Below, in pieces: positions 45,896 through 54,769 of a stretch of 64,000 nucleotides of DNA. The notes beneath the pieces are model-generated. The model had not been told where the DNA came from. It did not search any database and worked only from the letters and a program-made list of their open reading frames with translations. This DNA comes from an uncultured Porphyromonadaceae bacterium (GTDB lineage: Bacteria; Bacteroidota; Bacteroidia; Bacteroidales; Muribaculaceae). The stretch is taken from positions 82,287-146,286 of the forward strand of contig CABPYL010000001.1 in assembly GCA_902461565.1 (NCBI GenBank), written 5' to 3'. A program made the position numbers and the translations under genes. Position 1 is the stretch's first letter. Each line of letters starts with the position of its first letter.

Positions 45896-47462
45896 AACAT
45901 TAACCCTGCGCGTGGAACCGCCAGTGGCGGCTATTCCCGATAGGCTGAAGGCCGAATGTGCCCGTCAGCTGCGCATACGTCCCGAAAGAGTGCTTCGTAC
46001 AGATATTGTGCGTCGTTCCATCGACGCCCGTCAGCGCAAAGTTTTTGTAAATCTCACTGTGCGTGTACATGTGGATGTAGTGGATACCTCGGCTGCGGCA
46101 GTAGAGCCGATAGTCTATCCGGATGTGCACGATGCACCACAGGCAATCGTTGTGGGCGCCGGTCCCGCCGGCCTCTTTGCCGCTCTGGAGTTGATAGAAC
46201 TTGGCATTAAGCCCGTAATTTTAGAGCGTGGCAAGGATGTGGACAGCCGTCGCCGCGATATGACAGCTATTAACCGAGAGAGCATAGTTGCCGAAGATTC
46301 CAATTACTGCTTCGGCGAGGGCGGCGCAGGCGCTTACTCCGACGGCAAACTGTATACCCGCAGCAAAAAACGCGGTCCGGCGGACAAGGTACTGAAAATA
46401 TTCCACCTTAACGGCGCTCAGGCCGATATCCTTGTGGATGCGCACCCGCATATCGGTTCCGACCGACTGCCCGCGGTGATAAAATCCATGCGCGAGTGTA
46501 TATTGGCACATGGGGGCGAAGTACATTTCGGAACGCGTGTAACGGAGCTTCGGCTGTCGGATGACGGCAGTGCCGTAACCGGCGTTACCGACCGCGACGG
46601 TCATATCTGGAGCGGCCCGGTTATACTCGCTACCGGGCACTCCGCCCGCGATGTCTACAGAATGCTGTATGCCGCTGGCGTCGAGCTACAGCCCAAAGGC
46701 ATAGCCGTGGGTGTGCGTCTGGAGCATCCCCAACATCTGATAGACCAGCTGCAGTATCACTCCCGCGATGGACGCGGCAAATACCTTCCTGCGGCAGAAT
46801 ACAGCATGCTTACCCGTGTGGCCGACCGCGCGGTATATTCTTTCTGTATGTGCCCCGGCGGCTACATCATACCGGCAGCCAGTGCACCCGGCCAACTTGT
46901 GGTAAACGGCATGTCGCCGGCAAACCGCGGTACCCGCTGGGCAAATTCAGGCATGGTGGTAGAAGTGCTTCCCGACGATATCCCCGATACCGAGGACGCC
47001 GCCTTGAAAATGATGCACTTCCAGGAAAGTATAGAAAGCGCCTTTTTCGAAGCCTCGGGACACACGCAGCAGGCTCCGGCACAGCGAATGACCGATTTTG
47101 TAGAGGGGCGCCTGTCCTCCGACCTTCCGCGCTCATCTTATCCGCCTGGGTTGCTGTCGCGGCGTATCGACCAGCTTTTGCCCGAGGCCATCGCAAGCCG
47201 CCTGCAGGAAGGTTTCCGCGTGTTCGGAGCCAAACAGCGCGGCTTCCTTACCTCCGAGGCTGTGCTTGTCGGCGATGAAACCCGTACATCGTCGCCAGTA
47301 CGGATACCACGCAATCCCGAGAATATGCAACATATAGTCGTGAGCGGCCTATATCCCTGCGGAGAAGGCGCCGGATATGCAGGCGGGATAGTATCGGCTG
47401 CAATCGACGGAATTATGAGTGCTCGCGCACTTGCAGAAAAACTTAAAAACAATGGAGAATAA
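45888..47462 (+). CDS. FAD-dependent oxidoreductase
   Basis: 524 residues. A distinct N-terminal domain (about 1-80, basic, with a RIRPERVLRTDIVRRSIDAR segment) precedes a Rossmann FAD site (VVGAGPAGLFAAL, 88-100), the EGGAGAYSDGKL motif and the C-terminal GEGAGYAGGIVSAAIDG cofactor segment. This layout is that of the uncharacterised FAD-dependent dehydrogenase group (COG2509), soluble and cytoplasmic, with unknown substrate. Eight bases of overlap with the MATE gene and eleven with the PAS gene suggest translational coupling. Confidence 0.82.
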   Translation: MTETLTLRVEPPVAAIPDRLKAECARQLRIRPERVLRTDIVRRSIDARQRKVFVNLTVRVHVDVVDTSAAAVEPIVYPDVHDAPQAIVVGAGPAGLFAALELIELGIKPVILERGKDVDSRRRDMTAINRESIVAEDSNYCFGEGGAGAYSDGKLYTRSKKRGPADKVLKIFHLNGAQADILVDAHPHIGSDRLPAVIKSMRECILAHGGEVHFGTRVTELRLSDDGSAVTGVTDRDGHIWSGPVILATGHSARDVYRMLYAAGVELQPKGIAVGVRLEHPQHLIDQLQYHSRDGRGKYLPAAEYSMLTRVADRAVYSFCMCPGGYIIPAASAPGQLVVNGMSPANRGTRWANSGMVVEVLPDDIPDTEDAALKMMHFQESIESAFFEASGHTQQAPAQRMTDFVEGRLSSDLPRSSYPPGLLSRRIDQLLPEAIASRLQEGFRVFGAKQRGFLTSEAVLVGDETRTSSPVRIPRNPENMQHIVVSGLYPCGEGAGYAGGIVSAAIDGIMSARALAEKLKNNGE

Positions 47463-47817
47463 CGATTTTGCTTCCGCACTGCCCGACTGGGCTATGGAAA
47501 CCAATTGTGCGATAACTGTTTGCGACATCGATTGCCGCATAATATATATGAACGCCCGCTCGCGCGAGACATTCGCTGCACGCGGAGGCGCCGACCTTAT
47601 CGGCCATAACCTTTTTGACTATCACAACGAGCGTTCTATCGGCATAATAAAGCATATGCTGGCTACCGGCGAAAGTAACTGCTATACTATTGAGAAACAG
47701 GGCGTACGCAAAATGATATATCAGACTCCCTGGCGCGACGCCGACGGCCATATCGCCGGACTTGTAGAAATTTCCATGCCCCTTCCCCCCTCTCTTCCCC
47801 ACTATATCCGCCAATAG
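47452..47817 (+). CDS. Single-domain PAS protein
   Basis: 121 residues from the ATG at 47452; a start 33 bases upstream is possible but would overlap more. It consists of little more than one PAS fold (about 14-105): ITVCDIDCRIIYMNARSRETF, a GHNLFDYHNERS segment and TIEKQGVRKMIYQTPW. No kinase, GGDEF or DNA-binding partner domain is attached. Similar stand-alone PAS proteins occur in Bacteroidales. With the preceding flavoenzyme it could sense redox state or a small ligand, but the partner is unknown. Confidence 0.7.
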   Translation: MENNDFASALPDWAMETNCAITVCDIDCRIIYMNARSRETFAARGGADLIGHNLFDYHNERSIGIIKHMLATGESNCYTIEKQGVRKMIYQTPWRDADGHIAGLVEISMPLPPSLPHYIRQ

Positions 47818-47889
47818 TATTCCCACTGAATAAAGAGTACAGGAAACTTTTGGAACGGCGGGATGTTGTTTATGGAAAGAAGTTTTGTG

Positions 47890-48387
47890 ATGAAAAAGAC
47901 TGTACTCTTGATAATAATTTTCGTAGGGGTGCTTGTGTTCGCGGTAGGATACTCGGATTCGCAATACCGCACAGCTTTGGGGCGCGATGTTCCGTCTCTG
48001 TGGCTGCCGGACGGCGAAGATGGAGTTACTTTGGACGACATGCGTGGTAATTATGTGTTGCTCAATTTCTGGAAGTCGACCGATGCGCCCTCGCGCCGTA
48101 GCGCCAACGACTATACGGCATGGCTGCGCCGCCATCCGGGGGCAAATGTACGTCTGGTATCTGTAAATCTTGACGACAATCCGGAAATGTATCGTGAGAT
48201 TGTGCGCCTCGACAGTCTAATTCCCTCCACTCAGTTCCATGTGGACGGCGATACGGCACGTGCCGTGTACAATTCTTTCGGTCTCGACGAAGGGTTGGGA
48301 ACGATGCTTGTAGGTACAGATGGCAAAATAATGGCACATAACCCGAGCTGGGATGTGCTAAACGGCATAATAAAGGCAGGGCGTTAA
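47890..48387 (+). CDS. Thioredoxin-fold (TlpA/ResA-like) protein without cysteines
   Basis: 165 residues from the ATG at 47890. One N-terminal membrane segment or signal (about 2-22), then an AhpC/TSA-type domain with the DMRGNYVLLNFWKST core. In TlpA-type proteins a CxxC motif follows the FW; here the stretch is STDAPSRR, and the whole protein has no Cys, so it cannot do thiol exchange. It could bind proteins or metal as a redox-dead relative. Its final four bases overlap the convergent priA gene. An upstream Met start (47863) is possible. Confidence 0.65.
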   Translation: MKKTVLLIIIFVGVLVFAVGYSDSQYRTALGRDVPSLWLPDGEDGVTLDDMRGNYVLLNFWKSTDAPSRRSANDYTAWLRRHPGANVRLVSVNLDDNPEMYREIVRLDSLIPSTQFHVDGDTARAVYNSFGLDEGLGTMLVGTDGKIMAHNPSWDVLNGIIKAGR

Positions 48388-50861
48388 ACGGGATCTACAT
48401 CGTAGTACACCGCCAGACCGCTTATAAGGGGTGATGAAGTGAGGGCTATATATTGTTCGCGCAATATTTCCTTTACTTTTTTCATGGATACGGTAAGTTC
48501 CATCTTCAACATTATTTTACGGATGTACATGTTCTGTACGCGGGCAACTGCCGGTTCCTGTGGCCCGTTCACCCGGTTACCGAAGACAGCACGCAGCGAT
48601 GCCGCATATTTTGTCGCCGTTTCGGCAAGTACATTGGCGTCGCGGTGTTTAAGGTATACCACAATCATTCTGGAGAACGGTGGAAATCCGAAGGCCCGGC
48701 GTTCCTCAAGTTCGTGGTTATAGAATCCCGTGTAATCGTGAGCCTGTGCGTATTTCAGTACGGGATTCTCCGGGTTATAAGCCTGGATAAGAACCAAACC
48801 TTTGCCGTCGCGGCGTCCAGCACGTCCGGCCACCTGCTCAATCATGTTGAACGCACGTTCGGCCGAGCGGAAGTCGGGGAAATTTATAAGAGAATCGGCG
48901 TTAAGAACGCCTACAAGCTCCACTTCTCCGAAATCCAGCCCCTTTGTAACCATCTGCGTACCTACGAGAATATCGGCGTTGTGCGACGAAAACTGGTCTA
49001 TGATATTGCTGTATCCGTCTTTGTTGCGTGTGGTATCGAGGTCCATCCGCAGCACGCGCCTGTTGCGGAAGCACTCGGATATTTCCTCCTCCAGACGCTC
49101 GGTGCCGTATCCGATAATTTCCATTGCCGGTTCCTTGCACTCCGGGCATACATCAGGTACAGGATATTCTGTTCCGCAGTAATGGCACTGCAGACGGTTT
49201 GTGCGGCGATGGTAGGTGAGCGCTACGTCGCAGAAGTTGCATCGAGGCGTAAAGGCACACATTTTGCATCGCGCCAGGGGAGAGTAACCGCGCCTGTTGT
49301 GGAACAGAATGGCCTGCTTGTGTGCCGCTGTAGTCTCCAGTGTGGCGTCGAGCAATCGCGTGGAAAAATAGCCGCTCACTGCTTTTTGGCGCCTCTGGTG
49401 TTTCATGTCCACGATCTCTATGCGCGGTAACGCAACACCGGCATAGCGTTCGGAGAGGCTTACAAGACCGAACTTCCCGGCTGTGGCTTTATAATATGTC
49501 TCGATGGATGGCGTGGCGCTGCCGAGCAGTGTTTTTGCTCCGTGCATCACCGCAAGCATGGTTGCGGCGTCGCGTCCGTTGTAGCGCGGCGCGGGATCTG
49601 CCTGTTTGTAGCTGCTCTCGTGTTCCTCATCCACTATCACGATGCCTAAACGGTCGAAAGGCAGGAATACTGCCGAGCGCGCTCCTACGGCAACAACGGG
49701 CTCCTTGGACGCGAGCATGCGCCGCCAAAGCTCGACACGTTCGTTATCGGAGAATTTGGAGTGATATATCAGAACTTTTTCGCCGAACACTTTCTGCAGC
49801 CTGCGCGTGAGCTGTGTCGTAAGCGCTATTTCGGGCACCAGCAGAAGCGCCTGCTTGCCCTGGCGGATCACATAGTCGATAAGATGGATATATATTTCTG
49901 TTTTGCCGGAAGACGTAACGCCGTGCAGGAGAACGACGTCTTTGTCATGGAATCCCCTCATTATACCGTCGCAGGTCTTCTTCTGCGCTTCCGATAATTC
50001 CGGCAGTACGCCGGATGCCACTCCGGAGTACGAGAAGCGTGATATCTCCTTATGGTAGATCTCGCATATACCTTTGGCTGCAAGGGCATTGACAATAGAA
50101 CGCGTAGTACAGGCGCGCTCGCACAGCACATCCAGAGGTACCTCTATCTCCGGTTGTCCCTGTTTATGGAATTCCGACAGCGACATCAGTGCAACAAGCG
50201 TTTCTTCCTGCTTGCCGGCACGCCGGACCGATGCGAATGCCTTCTCGGCTGCTTCGTTGTTACGCTCGATAGTGAGGCGCACATATGCTTTTTTTACAGC
50301 GCGGTATCGCTCTACAACCTTTTCAGAGACTACAATCAGCCCTTTGTCGGTCATGCGGGCAATATCGTGCGTTATACCTTTTATCTTCAGGTCTTTTACA
50401 ATCTTTTCCGCCTTTGCCGATTTTTCCTTGCGCAGATATTCCAGAACAGCGCATTCGTTCTCGCTGCACCTGGCGAATTCCTCTATGTCCAGTTCGGAAT
50501 TTATTTCCAGACGTGTCTCGCTTTCCACTTTCAGTCCCGATGGTAACGCGGCCTTGAAGACCTCGCCGATGGAGCAGAGGTAGTAGTCGGCCATCCATTC
50601 CCAGAAGCGGATCTGCGAATTGCGCACTACTGGTGCTGCATCGAGGCACGAGGCTATCTCTTTAATGTTTATCACCGACGGTGGCGCTACGGGATTCACC
50701 GAGGCCACAATGCCGGTGTGGAAATGCCTGGGACCGAACGGCACAAGCACGCGCATTCCCGGCTGAACTGTATTCTGCATAGCCTCTGGAACGATATACG
50801 TGAAGGTGCCAGACAGCGGGAGCGGCACAATTACCTGAGCAAACATCTGTCTGGATGCCAT
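48384..50861 (-). CDS. priA: PriA replication-restart helicase
   Basis: 825 residues. N-terminal 3'-DNA-binding domain (about 1-110), winged helix, superfamily 2 helicase lobe with GVTSSGKTEIY (Lys320) and DEEH, a zinc-binding insertion with CKMCAF, CNFCDVAL, CHYCGTEYPVPDVCPEC (about 545-600), and the second lobe ending QVAGRAGR. PriA reloads the replisome at stalled forks. It follows the porin gene by six bases on the same strand, and its end overlaps the thioredoxin-fold gene tail to tail. Confidence 0.95.
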   Translation of the reverse strand: MASRQMFAQVIVPLPLSGTFTYIVPEAMQNTVQPGMRVLVPFGPRHFHTGIVASVNPVAPPSVINIKEIASCLDAAPVVRNSQIRFWEWMADYYLCSIGEVFKAALPSGLKVESETRLEINSELDIEEFARCSENECAVLEYLRKEKSAKAEKIVKDLKIKGITHDIARMTDKGLIVVSEKVVERYRAVKKAYVRLTIERNNEAAEKAFASVRRAGKQEETLVALMSLSEFHKQGQPEIEVPLDVLCERACTTRSIVNALAAKGICEIYHKEISRFSYSGVASGVLPELSEAQKKTCDGIMRGFHDKDVVLLHGVTSSGKTEIYIHLIDYVIRQGKQALLLVPEIALTTQLTRRLQKVFGEKVLIYHSKFSDNERVELWRRMLASKEPVVAVGARSAVFLPFDRLGIVIVDEEHESSYKQADPAPRYNGRDAATMLAVMHGAKTLLGSATPSIETYYKATAGKFGLVSLSERYAGVALPRIEIVDMKHQRRQKAVSGYFSTRLLDATLETTAAHKQAILFHNRRGYSPLARCKMCAFTPRCNFCDVALTYHRRTNRLQCHYCGTEYPVPDVCPECKEPAMEIIGYGTERLEEEISECFRNRRVLRMDLDTTRNKDGYSNIIDQFSSHNADILVGTQMVTKGLDFGEVELVGVLNADSLINFPDFRSAERAFNMIEQVAGRAGRRDGKGLVLIQAYNPENPVLKYAQAHDYTGFYNHELEERRAFGFPPFSRMIVVYLKHRDANVLAETATKYAASLRAVFGNRVNGPQEPAVARVQNMYIRKIMLKMELTVSMKKVKEILREQYIALTSSPLISGLAVYYDVDPV

Positions 50862-50867
50862 AGCGTA

Positions 50868-52895
50868 TCAGTTGACGAAATCGACTGCTATACCTAACTG
50901 GAAACGGCTGGGATTGAGAGGGTAGTACGGCATCGAGAAATATTCGCTGCCGCCGAACAGTCCGTTGTTGAAGTGCGAATACATCACATAGAAGCGAGCG
51001 CGGCTCAGTTTCATGTTCGCATACACGTTGCAGAACGGGTAGTTTCCGATTTTCATGTCGCGCTGGTTCGTGAAAGCCGTTGTTGCGGGATTGTAGCCCG
51101 GGGCATAGTAGCGAGTGTAGTAGTCGCAGTCCACACCAAGCTGAACGTTGAGGGTGGCAATACGGAACAACAGGTACAGATTGGAATATACGGCGAAATT
51201 GGGGAGGGGAAGCACCTTGTCGTCGGATGTGGTCTGGTATGTTATTTTATTGTCCCAGTGCAGGATACCGGCTTTAAGGTTTTGCAGTAGCGAAAGGCTC
51301 AGCACCTGTACGTTGCCGCCGTTTTGCCGAGGTATTCCGTCGGCGTCGAAATATATATGGTTCTGTATGTTAGACATCTGCGCGGTGAAATGTGTGTCGG
51401 TCTTGCCAAGGTCGATTGAGCCGCCGAAGTTCACAGTGCGCGTTTTGCCGAAATCGTTATGCCATATATAATGGTTGGATATATAATTCTTTGTAAGATA
51501 CGGAGCCTCTTCGTTACGGAAAGAGCCGAAAGCGGTTACGAACAGACTGTCGCCGAACAGCGGAATACGAGTCTGGAGTCTGCCGTTCAGCCTGAGGTCG
51601 CCTGCCACCGGGCCTAAGATGCCGACTTCTGCGTTCGCCTGATAGCGTAACACCGATCCTTGCTGTTTGGTAAGCTGGCCACCTACCCACGTCAGTTGTT
51701 GGGTTTCTTTATGTTTTATCGCGGACGCATAATCGGGGAGGGGAGTGAGCCCGAGCGATTCGTCGGAATGGTCGAGGGTATCGGACGGCAGAGTGTAGCG
51801 GCGCGCCTGATGCGTTATATACGCCGCCAGGCCGAACTTTGCGTATTTGTTGAATCCTTCGAGCATTGATACTCCCAGAGTGTTGGAAACCGACCAGAAG
51901 CCGGTATTGTCATAGGTACGTTCGGCATTGATGTACCGTTTGCCGAAGAAACGCTCTGTTTCGCTGCGGTTGTCGTCGGTGAACAGATGCCAGTCGTTGT
52001 TGTACTGCAAGGTGTATATGAACGACATAACAGGGATATATGTGCGGCTGACTATACTGTCGTTTTCATCAGATTCCTCATGCCAGTAGCCTACTTTGTA
52101 GCGGTTGTTGATGAACAGCTCCGCTCCTTTCAGACGGTTGTGGGCGTCGGACAGGTTGGTGGGAATGGATTTTGGATCGATAGTGGTTATACCGCCCTGA
52201 AGTTCCGCCGGATCTGTGATATACAGCATGTCGGTTATACCGCCGTTTTCCTTGTTCACAAGGTTGAAGTGGTTGTAATATGCCTGCATCTCGTAACGGT
52301 CGCCCATGTACGAGCCGCTGAGCCCCCATGTGAGGTTCTTGGTGGCCTGGTTGTTGTAGCTGCCTTTGGAATACAGATAGTCCAGTTTTGCTCCTATTTG
52401 CGCTCGTTTGTTGATATTACCCGAAAAGTCCATTTTTAGGCGTTCCTGTGAGTTTTCACGGCCGCCGGCAGTGTTGAACGAAGCCATTGTAACGGGTATG
52501 CGGGTATTGTAAAACCGCATTTTATCGCGCGAGGGGAGCCAGTGCTCCAGGGCATCGCGGAAAAAGAAGTCGGAAGTGGCTTTGCGTTCGTTGAATATCA
52601 TGTTCAGGCCTTCGCCACCCAGGTTGCCGGTGGTGGCATAGGCCGGAGAAACCATAGAGGGGATAGCCTGAAGATAATAGTTGAGAGGTAGAGTGTCCAT
52701 CGGTGCTGTCTCGCGCAATCCAAGCGGGGATATAACTTTCCAGCAGTATGAGAGTGGCAGTAGATCCGGTTCCTGTTTGGTAGATTCATTACGGCTGCGG
52801 CTGGAGCGTCCACTGTCGGAACCGGAGTCGTAATCCTGCGCCGAAACAGCAGTTGTACAGAACATTATAAGTAACAACAGCGCAAAACGGCGCAT
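50868..52895 (-). CDS. Putative porin (Porin_10-like outer-membrane protein)
   Basis: 675 residues from the ATG at 52895, giving a clean signal peptide (MRRFALLLLIMFCTTAVSAQ); longer starts would cross the promoter. The mature protein starts with a Ser/Arg-rich stretch, and beta-strands of alternating aromatic and polar residues run from about 130 to the C-terminus (ending FQLGIAVDFVN), as in Bacteroidetes Porin_10 proteins. It should form a large outer-membrane barrel for passive uptake. It is in an operon with priA, a pairing with no obvious functional reason. Confidence 0.75.
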   Translation of the reverse strand: MRRFALLLLIMFCTTAVSAQDYDSGSDSGRSSRSRNESTKQEPDLLPLSYCWKVISPLGLRETAPMDTLPLNYYLQAIPSMVSPAYATTGNLGGEGLNMIFNERKATSDFFFRDALEHWLPSRDKMRFYNTRIPVTMASFNTAGGRENSQERLKMDFSGNINKRAQIGAKLDYLYSKGSYNNQATKNLTWGLSGSYMGDRYEMQAYYNHFNLVNKENGGITDMLYITDPAELQGGITTIDPKSIPTNLSDAHNRLKGAELFINNRYKVGYWHEESDENDSIVSRTYIPVMSFIYTLQYNNDWHLFTDDNRSETERFFGKRYINAERTYDNTGFWSVSNTLGVSMLEGFNKYAKFGLAAYITHQARRYTLPSDTLDHSDESLGLTPLPDYASAIKHKETQQLTWVGGQLTKQQGSVLRYQANAEVGILGPVAGDLRLNGRLQTRIPLFGDSLFVTAFGSFRNEEAPYLTKNYISNHYIWHNDFGKTRTVNFGGSIDLGKTDTHFTAQMSNIQNHIYFDADGIPRQNGGNVQVLSLSLLQNLKAGILHWDNKITYQTTSDDKVLPLPNFAVYSNLYLLFRIATLNVQLGVDCDYYTRYYAPGYNPATTAFTNQRDMKIGNYPFCNVYANMKLSRARFYVMYSHFNNGLFGGSEYFSMPYYPLNPSRFQLGIAVDFVN

Positions 52896-52974
52896 GAATG
52901 CCCATTGGCATTCTGCCGCATTGCATACGGAATGTACGGTTTGCAGATAAGAAGCGCTTTGCGTCATAATAGTG

Positions 52975-53004
52975 CAAAGGTACTAAATATGTGCCAAGGC
53001 ACAA
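52975..53004 (-). promoter_or_regulatory. Promoter of the porin-priA operon
   Basis: Minus strand: TTG (53004-53002), 19-base spacer, TACCTTTG (52982-52975). The leader is about 75 bases. Confidence 0.6.
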
Positions 53005-53049
53005 ACAAGAGCGTTGAAAAATTTATTGACAATCGCCCGCGACAGCAGG

Positions 53050-54438
53050 TTAACGCGAGGCAAGATCGGTTTCGATCGCTTCTATCAGCGAGGCGAATTT
53101 CTTGCTGAGGTGTATGCGGTCCTCCACACTGGTGCATGCATGGATGACGGTGGCGTGTGTGCGGTCGAGTTTCTTGCCGATGGCCGTCATGGACATCTTG
53201 GCAAGTTTCTTGCCAAGATACATCACAACCTGACGTGCGTCGGCCACGTCGCGCTTGCGGTTTTTGGTGAAGATGAGGTCGGGAGAGATGTTGAAGCCCG
53301 AGGCCACGGCATCGGTAATCATCTCGAAATTAATCTGGCGACGCTTGATATGTACCGCGTTGGATACAACACGGCGCGCAAGGTCCAGAGATATGTCGCA
53401 GTTGAGATAGGTGGCGTGTGCTATCAGCGATACAAGTACTCCCTCGAGCTCGCGTACGCTTTGTGTTACGTTACTGGCAATGTATTCGGTGATTTCCTTG
53501 GGCAGATTTATACCGTCCTGTTCCGATTTCATCTGCAGTACTTCGCGGCGCAGAGTGATGTCCGGACGTTCCAGTTCTACCTGCATACCCCATTTGAAGC
53601 GGTTGAGCAGTCGTGCCTCGAAGCCCTCCATATCGGCGGGAGCACAGTCGCTGGACATTATAATCTGCTTGTTGTGGAGGTGCAGGTGATTAAAAATGTG
53701 AAAGAAGCAGTTCTGTGTGCCGGGCATGTTCTGCAGATCCTGAACATCGTCAATAATCAGGGTGTCGACGCTTTGATAGAAATGGAAGAAGCTGTTGATG
53801 TTCTTTGCTGCGGCAGCGGTGTACTGGTTCTGGAAGAGACGCGCAGTGGTGTATAGCACTCGTGCGCGCGGATTCCGTTCCTTGATTCGGATACCGATGG
53901 CCTGGATAAGATGCGTTTTGCCGACGCCTGAGGGCCCGAAAACAAAGAGGGGGTTGAACGTCTTTAGCGAGGGATTGTCGCCTATGGATTCACCGATAGT
54001 ACGGGCAATTTTGTTGCAGTCGCTCAGACAATAGTTTTCGAATGTGTAGTGTGAATTGAGCTGCGGGTCGAAGTTCTCTTTTGTCGGCTCCGTAAACGGA
54101 TTTGCCGCCGGCGAGAATCGCTGGTCCAGGATAGTGGACGACTGACGGCTGCTGCGCTGTATGTTCAGCGTGGCTTCGTCGCCCGGAACAGTGGGCGTAC
54201 GATAAAAAAGCTGTATGTTCTCGCCGTATACCTTCCTGATACCGGAGCGAAGCAGTTGCTGGTATCTTTCTTCAAGTTGATCCACGAAGAACTGCGATTT
54301 CACCTCCAGCACAAGCCGACCGTCGGCATAGCTCACCGAGCTTATGTCGCGGAACCAGGTGTTGTATTGCTCGCTTGAGATATTATCTTTGATAAATTCG
54401 CAGCAGCGGGCCCAGAGTTCTTGGTGGTTTGGGGTCAT
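53050..54438 (-). CDS. dnaA: Chromosomal replication initiator DnaA
   Basis: 462 residues from the ATG at 54438 (NHQELWARCCEFIKDNIS is the usual first helix; a start twelve codons earlier is possible). Domain I (1-75), a short linker, the AAA+ domain with GPSGVGKT (168-175) and LIIDDVQ, and the DNA-binding domain IV with the DnaA signature DRTHATVIHAC. It binds DnaA boxes and opens oriC. The gene is not next to dnaN or recF, as is typical for Bacteroidetes. No consensus promoter was found upstream. Confidence 0.96.
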   Translation of the reverse strand: MTPNHQELWARCCEFIKDNISSEQYNTWFRDISSVSYADGRLVLEVKSQFFVDQLEERYQQLLRSGIRKVYGENIQLFYRTPTVPGDEATLNIQRSSRQSSTILDQRFSPAANPFTEPTKENFDPQLNSHYTFENYCLSDCNKIARTIGESIGDNPSLKTFNPLFVFGPSGVGKTHLIQAIGIRIKERNPRARVLYTTARLFQNQYTAAAAKNINSFFHFYQSVDTLIIDDVQDLQNMPGTQNCFFHIFNHLHLHNKQIIMSSDCAPADMEGFEARLLNRFKWGMQVELERPDITLRREVLQMKSEQDGINLPKEITEYIASNVTQSVRELEGVLVSLIAHATYLNCDISLDLARRVVSNAVHIKRRQINFEMITDAVASGFNISPDLIFTKNRKRDVADARQVVMYLGKKLAKMSMTAIGKKLDRTHATVIHACTSVEDRIHLSKKFASLIEAIETDLASR

Positions 54439-54604
54439 GTAAGGAAAGATTGTTTTGTCGTTTTCTGTATGCAAAATTCCAATTTATTTTCCGAAAAAAC
54501 AAACGGAATTTTATTTGGATTTATGGGATTTTGTACAACTGCGTAGCAGGCAGCAAATTAGCGTTAATGTTGTCCGAGACTGTATTTGTACTCTCGTAAA
54601 AACA

Positions 54605-54653
54605 AGCTATCGACTGAATTTCAGGGTTCTAAACCTTGAAACGGTCGATAGCT
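54605..54653. terminator. Long hairpin, terminator of the amidase-MCE operon
   Basis: AGCTATCGAC pairs with GTCGATAGCT; inside, TTTCAGGGTT pairs with AACCTTGAAA (one position is a G-T wobble on plus, a mismatch on minus) around a CTA loop. On minus it is followed by TGTTTTTACG, on plus by GTATTTTGTG. It lies 117 bases past the MCE stop. Confidence 0.55.
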
Positions 54654-54731
54654 GTATTTTGTGTTCTTTGCCTCTTCCGGGCCTTACAGATGCTTCCTGG
54701 CCACGGTTTGGCTGATATTTCAAAGAAAATC

Positions 54732-54756
54732 GTTATTTAGAATCATTCTAAATAAC
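54732..54756. terminator. Near-perfect AT-rich palindrome after the MCE gene
   Basis: GTTATTTAGAAT, C, ATTCTAAATAAC: 12+1+12 perfect symmetry, 13 bases beyond the MCE stop. It could be a terminator stem (followed on minus by GATTTTCTTTG) or a protein-binding site. Confidence 0.45.
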
Positions 54757-54769
54757 TCTATTTCGTTTG

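Larger units (their letters stand above)
54439..54769. other. Gap between dnaA and the MCE gene; no recognisable gene
   Basis: 330 bases, AT-rich near dnaA. It contains two hairpins (54605-54653 and 54732-54756, listed separately) and no open frame with coding character. I looked for DnaA boxes (TTATNCACA) and saw none, so there is no sequence support for an origin here. Confidence 0.5.
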
